DNA of 64,000 nucleotides from LH-M37 sp965602855 (lineage in GTDB: Bacteria; Pseudomonadota; Gammaproteobacteria; SZUA-229), in assembly GCA_965602855.1 (NCBI GenBank), contig CBFCZV010000008.1, positions 16,631 through 80,630 of the forward strand, read 5' to 3'. A program made the position numbers and the translations under genes. Shown here in pieces: positions 53,453 through 62,384 of the stretch. The notes beneath the pieces were generated by a model. That model ran no database searches and was not told the origin of the DNA. It was given only the letters and a program-made list of their open reading frames with translations. Within the stretch, counting starts at the first letter, position 1. Each line of letters opens with the position of its first letter.

Positions 53453-55867
53453 TTAGGTATCAATATTGGTCGCAGACAGGGCATTTGCTTCGATAAATTC
53501 GCGACGCGGCTCCACATTATCACCCATCAAGGTGGTAAAGACTTCATCAGCCGCAACAGCATCTTCAATTTGTACCTGCAACATACGACGCGTTTCAGGA
53601 TTCATCGTCGTATCCCAAAGTTGATCGGGGTTCATTTCACCCAGACCTTTGTAGCGTTGGATATTCAAACCCTTACGAGCTTGAGCCATCAACCATTCCA
53701 TGACTTCCACAAAAGTGGTTACAGCACATTGTTTATCACTACGCTCGATATAAGCATCTTCGCCTAACAAACCATCAAGTTTGTCACCCAGCTTAGCTAT
53801 CTGTATGTAATCACTGGAAGTGAAAAAATCTTCATTAAGATAATAACTATGATCCAGGCCATGAAGCTGGCGAATCATCTCAAGTACAGGTTTTCCATCT
53901 TCATCTTTACTGATTTCGTTACGGTAATAGACACCCGACAACTCATGTTTCTTTAATAAAATCAATAAGTTATCAGCGTATTGCTGTAATACTTCAGGAT
54001 TTGAAATATCTTCCTGCGTAACACCCCGTATATTAATCATTTCACTCAAAATATTTTCATCGACCCTTCTGGATAAACGTTGAATGGATGATTTTGCTAT
54101 CAAATAATTTTTCGCCAGGTCTTCCAGTGCGGTATCCGACAAAGCAGGTGTTGCTTTATTCACACATAATTTCGAACCAGATAAAGCCAGCTGCAAAAGA
54201 TGTGCATTTAATTCTTCATCGTCTTTTACGTAACGCTCCTGCTTTCCTTTTTTCACTTTGTACAAAGGAGGCTGAGCAATATAAATATGGCCACGCTCGA
54301 CCAGCTCTTTCATCTGGCGATAGAAGAAGGTCAACAACAGAGTACGAATATGGGATCCATCAACATCTGCATCGGTCATGATAATGATGTGGTGATAACG
54401 CAATTTATCAGGGTTATATTCATCCTTTCCGATACCACAACCCAATGCAGTGATAAGTGTGCCAACCTCGGCTGACGAGATCATCTTGTCAAAGCGCGCT
54501 TTTTCAACGTTTAGAATTTTACCCTTGAGCGGTAATATCGCCTGGGTCTTTCTGGAACGACCCTGCTTTGCAGAACCACCCGCAGAGTCCCCTTCCACTA
54601 AATACAGCTCACATAAACTGGGATCTTTTTCCTGGCAGTCGGCCAATTTACCCGGTAAACCAGCTATATCCAATGCACCTTTACGACGCGTCATTTCACG
54701 TGCTTTTCGTGCAGCTTCACGAGCGCGAGCAGCGTCTACAATTTTTGCGGTGATCTTTTTGGCTTCTGCAGGTCTTTCCAGCAGGAATTCCTGAAGTTTT
54801 TCAGCCATTGTGGATTCCACAATACCTTTCACTTCAGAAGACACCAGTTTATCTTTAGTTTGCGAAGAGAATTTAGGGTCTGGAACTTTGACCGATAAAA
54901 CCGCGGTCAAGCCTTCTCGTGCATCATCACCCGTTACACTCACCTTATTTTTGGCCGCTACACCCTCTTTTTCCATGTATTGATTCAAACTACGAGTCAA
55001 TGCACCTCTGAAACCCGCAATATGGGTACCACCATCTTTCTGTGGGATATTATTGGTAAAGGGATAGATATTTTCCTGATAAGAGTCATTCCACTGCAAT
55101 GCCACTTCTACCACGACATCATCTTTTTCCGCAGTAAAATGAATAACTGATTCATGCATCGGTGTTTTGTTTTTATTCAGATGCTCAACAAATGACTGAA
55201 TACCACCCTTGTATTCAAAAATATCTTCCTTGTCGGTACGTTCATCTTTCAGGACGATTCGTACACCAGAATTCAAAAAAGATAGCTCACGCAGACGTTT
55301 TGCCAAGATATCGTAGTGATATTCGACATTTCTGAATATCTCTTCACTCGCCCAGAAACGCAGCTCTGTCCCCGTTTTCTCCGTTTTTCCAACCACTTTC
55401 ATTGGCTCAACAGCATCGCCCATGGAATATTCCTGCTGATGAATTTCTCCACCGCGCTGAATGGTCAGCAACATCTTCTCAGACAATGCATTGACCACCG
55501 AAACACCTACACCATGCAGACCACCGGAAACTTTATAAGAATTGTCATCGAATTTACCACCCGCATGCAACACGGTCATAATCACTTCTGCAGCAGATTT
55601 CCCTTCACCTTTATGAATATCGACAGGAATACCACGGCCATTATCCTTAACCGTAATCGAAGTATCATTGTTTATTTTGACGTTAATTTCTGAACAATGG
55701 CCAGCGAGAGCCTCATCGATGGAGTTATCGACGACTTCAAATACCATATGATGCAAACCCGTGCCATCATCAGTATCCCCAATATACATTCCGGGGCGTT
55801 TTCTAACCGCCTCAAGTCCTTTTAATACCTTAATATTCGAGGAATCGTATGTGTCGTCTTTACTCAT
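53453..55867 (-). CDS. gyrB: DNA gyrase subunit B
   Basis: ATPase subunit of the type II topoisomerase that introduces negative supercoils; 804 residues, as in E. coli. The GHKL ATPase region shows EVVDNSIDEALAGHC, DNGRGIPVDIHKGEGKSA and GGLHGVGVSVVNALS. The TOPRIM region shows YLVEGDSAGGSAKQGRSRK and ITDADVDGSHI-like MTDADVDGSHIRTLLL. The C-terminus has the IQRYKGLGEMNP block. It is the last gene of dnaA-dnaN-recF-gyrB. Confidence 0.97.
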   Translation of the reverse strand: MSKDDTYDSSNIKVLKGLEAVRKRPGMYIGDTDDGTGLHHMVFEVVDNSIDEALAGHCSEINVKINNDTSITVKDNGRGIPVDIHKGEGKSAAEVIMTVLHAGGKFDDNSYKVSGGLHGVGVSVVNALSEKMLLTIQRGGEIHQQEYSMGDAVEPMKVVGKTEKTGTELRFWASEEIFRNVEYHYDILAKRLRELSFLNSGVRIVLKDERTDKEDIFEYKGGIQSFVEHLNKNKTPMHESVIHFTAEKDDVVVEVALQWNDSYQENIYPFTNNIPQKDGGTHIAGFRGALTRSLNQYMEKEGVAAKNKVSVTGDDAREGLTAVLSVKVPDPKFSSQTKDKLVSSEVKGIVESTMAEKLQEFLLERPAEAKKITAKIVDAARAREAARKAREMTRRKGALDIAGLPGKLADCQEKDPSLCELYLVEGDSAGGSAKQGRSRKTQAILPLKGKILNVEKARFDKMISSAEVGTLITALGCGIGKDEYNPDKLRYHHIIIMTDADVDGSHIRTLLLTFFYRQMKELVERGHIYIAQPPLYKVKKGKQERYVKDDEELNAHLLQLALSGSKLCVNKATPALSDTALEDLAKNYLIAKSSIQRLSRRVDENILSEMINIRGVTQEDISNPEVLQQYADNLLILLKKHELSGVYYRNEISKDEDGKPVLEMIRQLHGLDHSYYLNEDFFTSSDYIQIAKLGDKLDGLLGEDAYIERSDKQCAVTTFVEVMEWLMAQARKGLNIQRYKGLGEMNPDQLWDTTMNPETRRMLQVQIEDAVAADEVFTTLMGDNVEPRREFIEANALSATNIDT

Positions 55868-55897
55868 TTAATCAACCAGTTATCCAGTAAGACCGCA

Positions 55898-56977
55898 TTA
55901 TATCAGGTCTTTAAGCTGACCTTGTTCCACGTGGAACATTTTTTTACTCTTCCAGGCGGTTAAATCAACCTGTTCAGCTTCAATCGCAGTTAAAAACAAC
56001 TGAGCCTTCATTTTAGATAGGACATCGAGTATTTTTTGCCTATGCGCTGCATCTAACTCTGCCGCAAGATCATCGTACAATAAAACACAGTTTCGACCCG
56101 TACTCTCTGTAAATTGCTGAGCCTGCGCCAGTTTCAACAGCGCAACCAATGTTTTTTGCTGACCTCTTGATATTCCCGTCTGTGCAGATTGTCCATCGAC
56201 TTTAATAACCAGCTCTGCCCGGTGTGGCCCATATTGAGTAAATCCTTTTAATCGATCTTTATTTAATTCTGTCTTCAATAACTGATCTAGCTCTGTTTCA
56301 CTGCTCCAGCCTCGTTTATAAGCCACTTCTACATTCTGATCTTTAAAAAACTTCAGTATAAGGTTATTCAAATAAGGCTGTAAATTAACCAAATACTTAT
56401 TTCTTAAATTATCGATATACGTCGCCATATCAAAGAGCTCTTTATTCCATAAGGAACAGTAGGCATCATCCTGTCTGGACTTTAACGCTGCATTGCGCTG
56501 TGACAGCGCTCTTTTGTATCTTTGCCAGACACCAAAAAAATCATGTTCCACGTGGAACACGCCCCAGTCCAGATATTGTCTTCTTTGAGATGGACTACCG
56601 GTAATTAATTTATAACTATCTGGATGGATTGCTAGAACAGGAAATAGCGTAGCAATATCAGCCACTCGCTTAATGGGTTGGCGATTGGCTCGTACTTCAA
56701 GTTTGTTTCGGCTTCGTTGAATACCCAATGGAATCTGGTTATCAGAATCGGTTTGAATTTTTGCTACCAATTGTAGCTGTATGGCTTGCCTATTGATCAG
56801 GTCACTGATTTGATGAGTTCTAAAGGATCTTAAATGACTGAGATAATAAATGGCTTCGAGCAGACTGGTTTTACCCGAAGCATTGACACCTGTAATGAGA
56901 TTAACACCATCAACCGGCTTGAAATCAACTTTGCGTAGATTTCGAAAGTCCTGGATCTGTAACTGCATTAAATGCAT
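55898..56977 (-). CDS. recF: DNA repair and recombination protein RecF
   Basis: SMC-like ATPase of gap repair, 359 residues. Walker A is TGVNASGKTSLLEAIYYLS near residue 30. A later block is GPHRAELVIKVDG; the ABC-type signature is SRGQQKTLVALLKLAQ, and Walker B is VLLYDDLAAELD. ATG 56977 and an ATG three codons later are both possible starts. It lies 25 bases after dnaN and 30 bases before gyrB. Confidence 0.95.
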   Translation of the reverse strand: MHLMQLQIQDFRNLRKVDFKPVDGVNLITGVNASGKTSLLEAIYYLSHLRSFRTHQISDLINRQAIQLQLVAKIQTDSDNQIPLGIQRSRNKLEVRANRQPIKRVADIATLFPVLAIHPDSYKLITGSPSQRRQYLDWGVFHVEHDFFGVWQRYKRALSQRNAALKSRQDDAYCSLWNKELFDMATYIDNLRNKYLVNLQPYLNNLILKFFKDQNVEVAYKRGWSSETELDQLLKTELNKDRLKGFTQYGPHRAELVIKVDGQSAQTGISRGQQKTLVALLKLAQAQQFTESTGRNCVLLYDDLAAELDAAHRQKILDVLSKMKAQLFLTAIEAEQVDLTAWKSKKMFHVEQGQLKDLI

Positions 56978-57002
56978 AACAGTCCTTTTTTACTCGATAA
57001 AA

Positions 57003-58103
57003 CTAAAGTCGCATTGGCATAATGACGTATTTACAACCTGCTTGATCAGGGTAAGTTAACAAACAACTACTGTTTGAGTCTCTCAATGTAAGCTGTGCTG
57101 TATCTGAACCAGATGCATTGAGCGCATCAATCATATAATTAACATTAAAACCAATTTCTAAATTATCACCCTGATAGTCAACTTCAATATCCACGTCTGC
57201 TTCTTCCTGATCAGGGTTGTGAGCCTGAAGACGAACTAAATTTTCTTCTAAAATCAAACGGATACCACGATATTTTTCATTAGAAAGTATCGATGCTCGT
57301 ATTAAAGCCTGTTTTAAAACTTCACGTTCAGCTGTCATTACACACGTGCCATCATCAGGAATAACACGATTGTAATCAGGGAAACGTCCATCGATTAATT
57401 TAGAAGTAAATCGAAGATTATTGAGCTCAACACGTAGATGGTTATTGCCCAAAATTATTTTAACCTTGTCTTCGCTGTTATCGAGAAGACGTGCTAATTC
57501 GATAACACCTTTGCGTGGCAGAATAACTTGCTTGATATCAGCTAATTCACAATCTGTTTCTTTTTCACAATAAGCTAATCGATGTCCATCGGTAGCAACA
57601 GCTCTTAATACTTTGGAACCTACTTCTAACATCAAACCATTCAAATAATAACGAACATCTTGCTGAGCCATGGCAAAGGCTGTTTTATCGATAATATCTT
57701 TTAATGTAGCCTGAGCTACTTCAAATTCAGAATTAGAGCTAATTTCATCTAGTGAAGGGAAATCACTCGCTGGTAATGTAACCAATGAAAAACGACTACG
57801 ACCTGATTGAATTATGGCTTTATCATCTTTAATGGTTATATCCATTTGTGAATCAACGGGTAACGATTTACAAATATCTAAAAGCTTTCTTGCTGGAACA
57901 GTAATTTCTCCTGGCTCATCAATAAGCATACTTAAATTAGTTACAAACTCTATTTCCAGATCTGTTGCCGTTAATGATAAAGAATTATTATCAGCTTTGA
58001 TTAAAACATTGGATAAAGCAGGCATAGTTTGACGTTTTTCTACAGCCCCTATTATTTGCTGTAAAGAATTAAGCAAATTATCTCTTTGAATTTGAAATTT
58101 CAT
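57003..58103 (-). CDS. dnaN: DNA polymerase III beta sliding clamp
   Basis: Ring-shaped processivity clamp of 366 residues, identical in length to the E. coli protein. The three repeated domains are visible; the start MKFQIQRDNLLNSLQQIIGAV and ending CKYVIMPMRL are typical. It is 249 bases from dnaA, a larger gap than usual, which contains the predicted origin. Confidence 0.97.
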   Translation of the reverse strand: MKFQIQRDNLLNSLQQIIGAVEKRQTMPALSNVLIKADNNSLSLTATDLEIEFVTNLSMLIDEPGEITVPARKLLDICKSLPVDSQMDITIKDDKAIIQSGRSRFSLVTLPASDFPSLDEISSNSEFEVAQATLKDIIDKTAFAMAQQDVRYYLNGLMLEVGSKVLRAVATDGHRLAYCEKETDCELADIKQVILPRKGVIELARLLDNSEDKVKIILGNNHLRVELNNLRFTSKLIDGRFPDYNRVIPDDGTCVMTAEREVLKQALIRASILSNEKYRGIRLILEENLVRLQAHNPDQEEADVDIEVDYQGDNLEIGFNVNYMIDALNASGSDTAQLTLRDSNSSCLLTYPDQAGCKYVIMPMRL

Positions 58104-58278
58104 TTTTATGCCTTCGGTGCTTTATTTATTAATAATCTTTTTATATATATATTTATTGTTATTATTAGTATCCTATCATTTTCTGGATAAAGCCAATAAA
58201 TATTTATTTTTCAATAACTTACAATATAAACCTAGCCATATACGCAGGGGGTATTCTACCCTTAAGCTGTAGATGAAT

Positions 58279-58287
58279 TGTGGATAA
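58279..58287 (-). promoter_or_regulatory. DnaA box
   Basis: TGTGGATAA on the forward strand, i.e. a perfect TTATCCACA on the reverse strand. It lies in the dnaA-dnaN spacer. Confidence 0.82.
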
Positions 58288-58335
58288 CTTTTAAGCGATT
58301 TTCTGTCTACATCTTAACAAGATGCTAATAACAAC

Positions 58336-58344
58336 TTATCCACA
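58336..58344 (+). promoter_or_regulatory. DnaA box
   Basis: Perfect TTATCCACA on the forward strand, nine bases from the 3' end of dnaA and 48 bases from the oppositely oriented box at 58279. Confidence 0.82.
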
Positions 58345-58352
58345 GCTTGTTA

Positions 58353-59732
58353 TTAATTACTCAAAATCCGCATCATATTAGTATAATCTTCGCTTATCTT
58401 CGCGTCTGAGTCTCTAAGTTCTGCTATTTTCCTACAACCGTGCAAAATCGTAGTGTGATCTCTTCCACCAAAAGCTTCACCAATCTCTGGTAAGCTATGA
58501 TTAGTTAATTCTTTAGATAGTGCCATTGCCAGTTGCCGAGGCCTTGTTATCGAGCGGCTTCTTCGGCTGGATAATAAATCAGAAGTTCTGATTTTGTAAT
58601 ATTCAGCAACAGTTTTTTGTATGTTTTCGATAGTAACAGCTCTATCCTGAAGAGCAATTAGATCACGAAGTGCGTCTTTAGCCAAATCAAGCGTGATAGG
58701 GCTTTTTGTGAAGTTAGCTGTTGCCATTACCCGGCGAAAAGCACCTTCCAGTTCACGAATGTTGGAACGGATACGTTTGGCAATAAAAAAGGCCACCTCA
58801 CTGGGGAACTCTAATTTATATTCTTCCGCTTTTTTCTGTAAAATGGCGACACGTGTTTCGAGTTCTGGTGGTTCTATACACACGGGTAAGCCCCAGCCAA
58901 ATCTCGAACGTAAACGCTCTTCAAGGCCTTCAACTTCTTTGGGGTAGCGATCACAGGTTAAAATAATCTGACTTCCAGATTCAAGTAAGGCATTGAAAGT
59001 ATGGAAGAATTCTTCCTGAGAACGTTCTTTTCCGGCGAAAAATTGAATGTCATCAATTAACAGGGCGTCCAGCGAACGGTAATGCTGTTTGAAGTCATCA
59101 ATGGCATTATGTTGAAAGGCCTTAACCATGTTTCCGACAAAGCGCTCGGAATGCAGATAAGCAATTCGTGCATCAGGTTTATTCTGCAACATCTTATTGC
59201 CAATGGCATGAATAAGATGGGTTTTACCTAAACCAACACCACCATACATAAAGAGTGGATTGTAAGCTTTGCCTGGATTTTCAGCGACCTGCAAAGAAGC
59301 GGCTTTAGCCAGCTGATTTGATTTACCCTCAACAAAGCTATCGAAAGTAAAAGTCGGATTTAGATTGTGCTCGATAGGGTGCTGATGCTGACCGGCTGAT
59401 TGTTTTGTTTCAAAAATCAGTGGTTTAGATGTATTGGTTGTATTAGCCGTATTGTCTGGATTTGCGCTTTGAATTGCTTTACCAGGCTTAGATTGTGAAC
59501 CGATCTCAATATTTAATAAAATATCAGTCGCACCTATTTCCAGAAGTATCGCCTGAATCTGTTCATGAAAATGCTGTTTTACCCAATCGAGAACAAAACG
59601 ATTAGGTGCCAGCAAAGTAATGGAACGTTCGTCTTCTTTGATCTGGAGGGGCCTGATCCATGTGTTCAACTGCTGATCAGAGAGTTTATGCTCCAGCTGT
59701 TGCAAACATTTTGGCCAAAATAGCGCACTCAA
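58353..59732 (-). CDS. dnaA: Chromosomal replication initiator DnaA
   Basis: Initiator AAA+ ATPase of 459 residues. Domain I is at 1-80 (CLQQLEHKLSDQQLNTWIRPL). A variable linker follows, with Asn/Thr-rich sequence. Domain III has Walker A GGVGLGKTHLIHAIG and Walker B DALLIDDIQFFAGK. Domain IV carries the DnaA-box signature GGRDHTTILHGCRKI. The start at 59732 gives the expected MSALFWPKCLQQLEHK N-terminus. It is the first gene of the reverse-strand replication operon. Confidence 0.97.
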   Translation of the reverse strand: MSALFWPKCLQQLEHKLSDQQLNTWIRPLQIKEDERSITLLAPNRFVLDWVKQHFHEQIQAILLEIGATDILLNIEIGSQSKPGKAIQSANPDNTANTTNTSKPLIFETKQSAGQHQHPIEHNLNPTFTFDSFVEGKSNQLAKAASLQVAENPGKAYNPLFMYGGVGLGKTHLIHAIGNKMLQNKPDARIAYLHSERFVGNMVKAFQHNAIDDFKQHYRSLDALLIDDIQFFAGKERSQEEFFHTFNALLESGSQIILTCDRYPKEVEGLEERLRSRFGWGLPVCIEPPELETRVAILQKKAEEYKLEFPSEVAFFIAKRIRSNIRELEGAFRRVMATANFTKSPITLDLAKDALRDLIALQDRAVTIENIQKTVAEYYKIRTSDLLSSRRSRSITRPRQLAMALSKELTNHSLPEIGEAFGGRDHTTILHGCRKIAELRDSDAKISEDYTNMMRILSN

Positions 59733-59806
59733 GGAAGTGATTCTCCGTCACAAAGGCGTGTTTAATAGGAAAGAAGGAGACCGAATTCTATACCTGTTAT
59801 ATGGGC

Positions 59807-59815
59807 TTATCCACA
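59807..59815 (+). promoter_or_regulatory. DnaA box upstream of dnaA
   Basis: Perfect TTATCCACA in the dnaA-rpmH intergenic region, 75 bases before the dnaA start codon. It could mediate dnaA autoregulation or belong to a second part of the origin. Confidence 0.8.
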
Positions 59816-59875
59816 GGGAAAAGACAATATAAAAGAATGAATATCTAACTTGTTGAAAAATAGTAGAATTAGGCT

Positions 59876-59904
59876 TTGACTAAGTATGCTTGCATCAGTA
59901 AAAT
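59876..59904 (+). promoter_or_regulatory. Sigma-70 promoter of rpmH
   Basis: TTGACT (59876-59881), a 17-base spacer, then TAAAAT (59899-59904). A GC-rich stretch GCGCGG follows, like the discriminator of growth-regulated promoters. It lies about 43 bases upstream of rpmH. Confidence 0.72.
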
Positions 59905-59946
59905 GCGCGGTTCGCTGAATTAACAACAGTAACAAGGTTTATAGCA

Positions 59947-60081
59947 ATGAAAAGAACATTTCAGCCCAGTTGTTTAAAAAGGGCAAGAACACACGGTTTT
60001 CGCGCACGTAGTCGTACAGTGGGTGGTCGTAGAGTATTAAAAGCACGTCGTGCAAAAGGTCGTCATAAACTAACCGTTTAA
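59947..60081 (+). CDS. rpmH: 50S ribosomal protein L34
   Basis: Basic ribosomal protein of 44 residues that starts MKRTFQPSCLKRARTHGFRA and ends KGRHKLTV, matching L34 throughout. It is first in rpmH-rnpA-yidD-yidC-mnmE. The Cys at position 9 replaces the usual Asn. The gene is short and easily missed, but its family and position are unambiguous. Confidence 0.96.
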   Translation: MKRTFQPSCLKRARTHGFRARSRTVGGRRVLKARRAKGRHKLTV

Positions 60082-60108
60082 GACTGGCTAATCTAGAGCT
60101 TAGCTGCT

Positions 60109-60465
60109 GTGCCGCGCGCAGATTTACCAAAGCACGCCAGGTTATTGAATGCAGCTGATTTTGATCAAGTTTTCGATAAATCAGTGCGTTCAAGCGACCA
60201 ATTTTTTACCGTCCTCGCCAGACCCAACGATCTTGAATATTCAAGACTGGGCATGGCTATCTCGAAACGTAGAGTCAAACTTTCAGTAGTAAGGAATAGA
60301 CTAAAACGTATAGTTCGGGAAAACTTTCGGTTATCACAACAGGATTACTGTGTTGATTATGTCGTTATGGCCGGAAAGAAAGGTGCCATAGCAACTAATC
60401 AGGAACTGAAAAAATCCCTGGAAAGACACTGGGGATTATTGAAAAAGAAATGCGCCAACTTCTAA
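60109..60465 (+). CDS. rnpA: Ribonuclease P protein component
   Basis: Protein subunit of RNase P, 118 residues. The start is GTG 60109. The N-terminus MPRADLPKHARLLNAADFDQVF and the RNA-binding RNR motif VVRNRLKRIVRENFR are diagnostic. It follows rpmH by 27 bases and overlaps yidD by 16. Confidence 0.94.
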   Translation: MPRADLPKHARLLNAADFDQVFDKSVRSSDQFFTVLARPNDLEYSRLGMAISKRRVKLSVVRNRLKRIVRENFRLSQQDYCVDYVVMAGKKGAIATNQELKKSLERHWGLLKKKCANF

Positions 60466-60695
60466 TAGCACTCGTTCGTTTCTATCAAGTCGCAATAAGC
60501 CCCTATTTTGCGCCGAGCTGCCGTTTCACTCCTACTTGCTCTGTATATGCTATTGAATCAATCCGCAGTCACGGTATTTTTCGTGGCAGCTGGTTAGCCT
60601 TGCATCGTATTGGGCGTTGTCACCCCTGGTGTAAAGGCGGATATGATCCCGTGCCAGGCCACAAATGCATAAAACATAATTCGGAAAATCATTAG
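60450..60695 (+). CDS. yidD: Membrane protein insertion efficiency factor YidD
   Basis: Small protein of 81 residues. Conserved blocks are RFYQVAISPYFAPSCRFTPTCSVYAIE, HGIFRGSWLALHRIGRCHPW and GGYDPVP. It assists YidC-dependent insertion. It overlaps rnpA by 16 bases and its stop codon lies two bases before the yidC ATG. Confidence 0.94.
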   Translation: MRQLLIALVRFYQVAISPYFAPSCRFTPTCSVYAIESIRSHGIFRGSWLALHRIGRCHPWCKGGYDPVPGHKCIKHNSENH

Positions 60696-60697
60696 TG

Positions 60698-62353
60698 ATG
60701 GAAAATCAGAGAACCCTGCTTTATTTCACCCTGCTCTTCGTTATCTATTTGCTATGGATGCAATGGCAGATAGATTATGGTCCTAAACCTGAAGTTCCGG
60801 TTGTCGCAGAAAATACCGAACAACAAACTATGGTTGATAGCGGTGTTATTCCAGCAGCAATATCTGTTGCCGCCCCGGTTGAAGTTGCTGCGGTACAGCC
60901 AACTGCAAGCAGTAGTCAAAAAATCAAAATTATTACCGATGTATTAGAAATTGAACTTGATACCCGCGGTGGTGATATTCGTAAAACAATATTAAGAAAA
61001 TATGCGAAAGACGCTGAAAAGCCAGAAGAAAAAGTTGAGCTATTAACAGACAAAGAAATTAATTTTCACATTGCTCAATCTGGTCTGGTTTCATCTAATG
61101 CAGCAACTGCACCAACGCATAACGATATTTATAGCGCAGAACAGAACACCTATCGTCTAGCTGAAGGCGTTGATGAAATGACAGTGCCTTTGCACTGGGT
61201 GGGAAGTGATGGTTCAAGAGTTACAAAACTCTATACCTTCCGCAGAAATGATTACACCATTAATGTCGATCATAATGTAACCGCGGGTCAAAACGGCTGG
61301 AGTGGTAGTCAGTATATGCAGTTAATGCGTGCACGACCATCGACCGAAGGCGAGTCAATGTTTATACGCACCTATACCGGTGGTGTAATTTTTAACGACG
61401 AAATCAAATACGAAAAAATTGATTTCGACGATATTCAGGAAGAAAATCTGAAAACCGAAATGAAAGATGGCTGGTTAGCAATGATCCAGCATTATTTTCT
61501 CGCCGCCTGGATTCCAGAAAGCGAAGGCAATAATTTATACTTTAGTAATTACATTGCAAAAACAGATCGCTTCGTATTAGGCACTCGCTCCTCTGCAAAA
61601 ATACTCATGCCAAATGAGCAGGCTCAATTTAAGAGTCGTTTTGTGGCCGGACCTAAACTGCAAAATGAACTGGAAGAGATTGAACCTGGTCTGGAATTAA
61701 CCGTCGACTACGGTATTTTTACCATTATCGCCAAACCACTTTTCTGGCTGCTAAATATGTTCCACGGCGTATTTGGTAACTGGGGCTGGGCAATTATTTT
61801 CCTGACCATTACTGTTAAAGCCATGTTCTATAAATTGTCAGAGATGAGTTATAAATCGATGGCAAAAATGCGCGTAGTTGCACCGCGCATGAAACAGATG
61901 AAAGAACAGTATGGTTCAGATCGTCAGGCCATGAGCAAGGCAATGATGGAATTGTACAAACGTGAAAAAATTAATCCGATGGGTGGTTGCTTCCCTATCC
62001 TTGTACAAATACCGGTGTTCATTTCTTTGTACTGGGTGCTGCTCGAAAGTGTAGAAATGCGACATGCTCCTTTTGCTTTATGGCTGGATAATTTATCAGC
62101 GATGGATCCTTATTATGTGTTGCCAGTCATCATGGGCGTCTCTATGTATGTGCAGCAAAAATTGAATCCGGCACCTGTTGATCCAATGCAACAAAAAATC
62201 TTCCAGATTATGCCGTTTGCATTCACCGCCATGTTTGCCTTCTTCCCATCAGGGCTGGTTCTGTACTGGGTAGTCAATAATATATTGTCCATCTCACAAC
62301 AATATGTGATTACAAAACGTATCGAGAGCGAAAGCAAAAACAAAAACAAATAG
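60698..62353 (+). CDS. yidC: Membrane protein insertase YidC
   Basis: Inner-membrane insertase of 551 residues. It has an N-terminal helix (MENQRTLLYFTLLFVIYLLW), a large periplasmic beta domain (about 60-340), and the conserved core from about 350 (VFGNWGWAIIFLTITVKAMFY, MGGCFPILVQIPVFISLYW, FPSGLVLYWVVNNILS). ATG 60698 is preferred over GTG 60695, which overlaps the yidD stop codon. It lies 31 bases before mnmE. Confidence 0.96.
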   Translation: MENQRTLLYFTLLFVIYLLWMQWQIDYGPKPEVPVVAENTEQQTMVDSGVIPAAISVAAPVEVAAVQPTASSSQKIKIITDVLEIELDTRGGDIRKTILRKYAKDAEKPEEKVELLTDKEINFHIAQSGLVSSNAATAPTHNDIYSAEQNTYRLAEGVDEMTVPLHWVGSDGSRVTKLYTFRRNDYTINVDHNVTAGQNGWSGSQYMQLMRARPSTEGESMFIRTYTGGVIFNDEIKYEKIDFDDIQEENLKTEMKDGWLAMIQHYFLAAWIPESEGNNLYFSNYIAKTDRFVLGTRSSAKILMPNEQAQFKSRFVAGPKLQNELEEIEPGLELTVDYGIFTIIAKPLFWLLNMFHGVFGNWGWAIIFLTITVKAMFYKLSEMSYKSMAKMRVVAPRMKQMKEQYGSDRQAMSKAMMELYKREKINPMGGCFPILVQIPVFISLYWVLLESVEMRHAPFALWLDNLSAMDPYYVLPVIMGVSMYVQQKLNPAPVDPMQQKIFQIMPFAFTAMFAFFPSGLVLYWVVNNILSISQQYVITKRIESESKNKNK

Positions 62354-62384
62354 GCAAAGGAGCTCTAGAAATTTAGAGGCGACC

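Larger units (their letters stand above)
58104..58352. other. Candidate replication origin (oriC) between dnaA and dnaN
   Basis: The spacer has two perfect DnaA boxes (58279-58287 and 58336-58344) and one box with a single mismatch (TCTGGATAA at 58182-58190). A very AT-rich stretch at about 58124-58180 (tatatatatatttatt-like) could be the unwinding element. Coding strands diverge from this area: gyrB-recF-dnaN-dnaA leftwards and rpmH onwards rightwards. A further box lies in the dnaA-rpmH gap. Confidence 0.68.
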
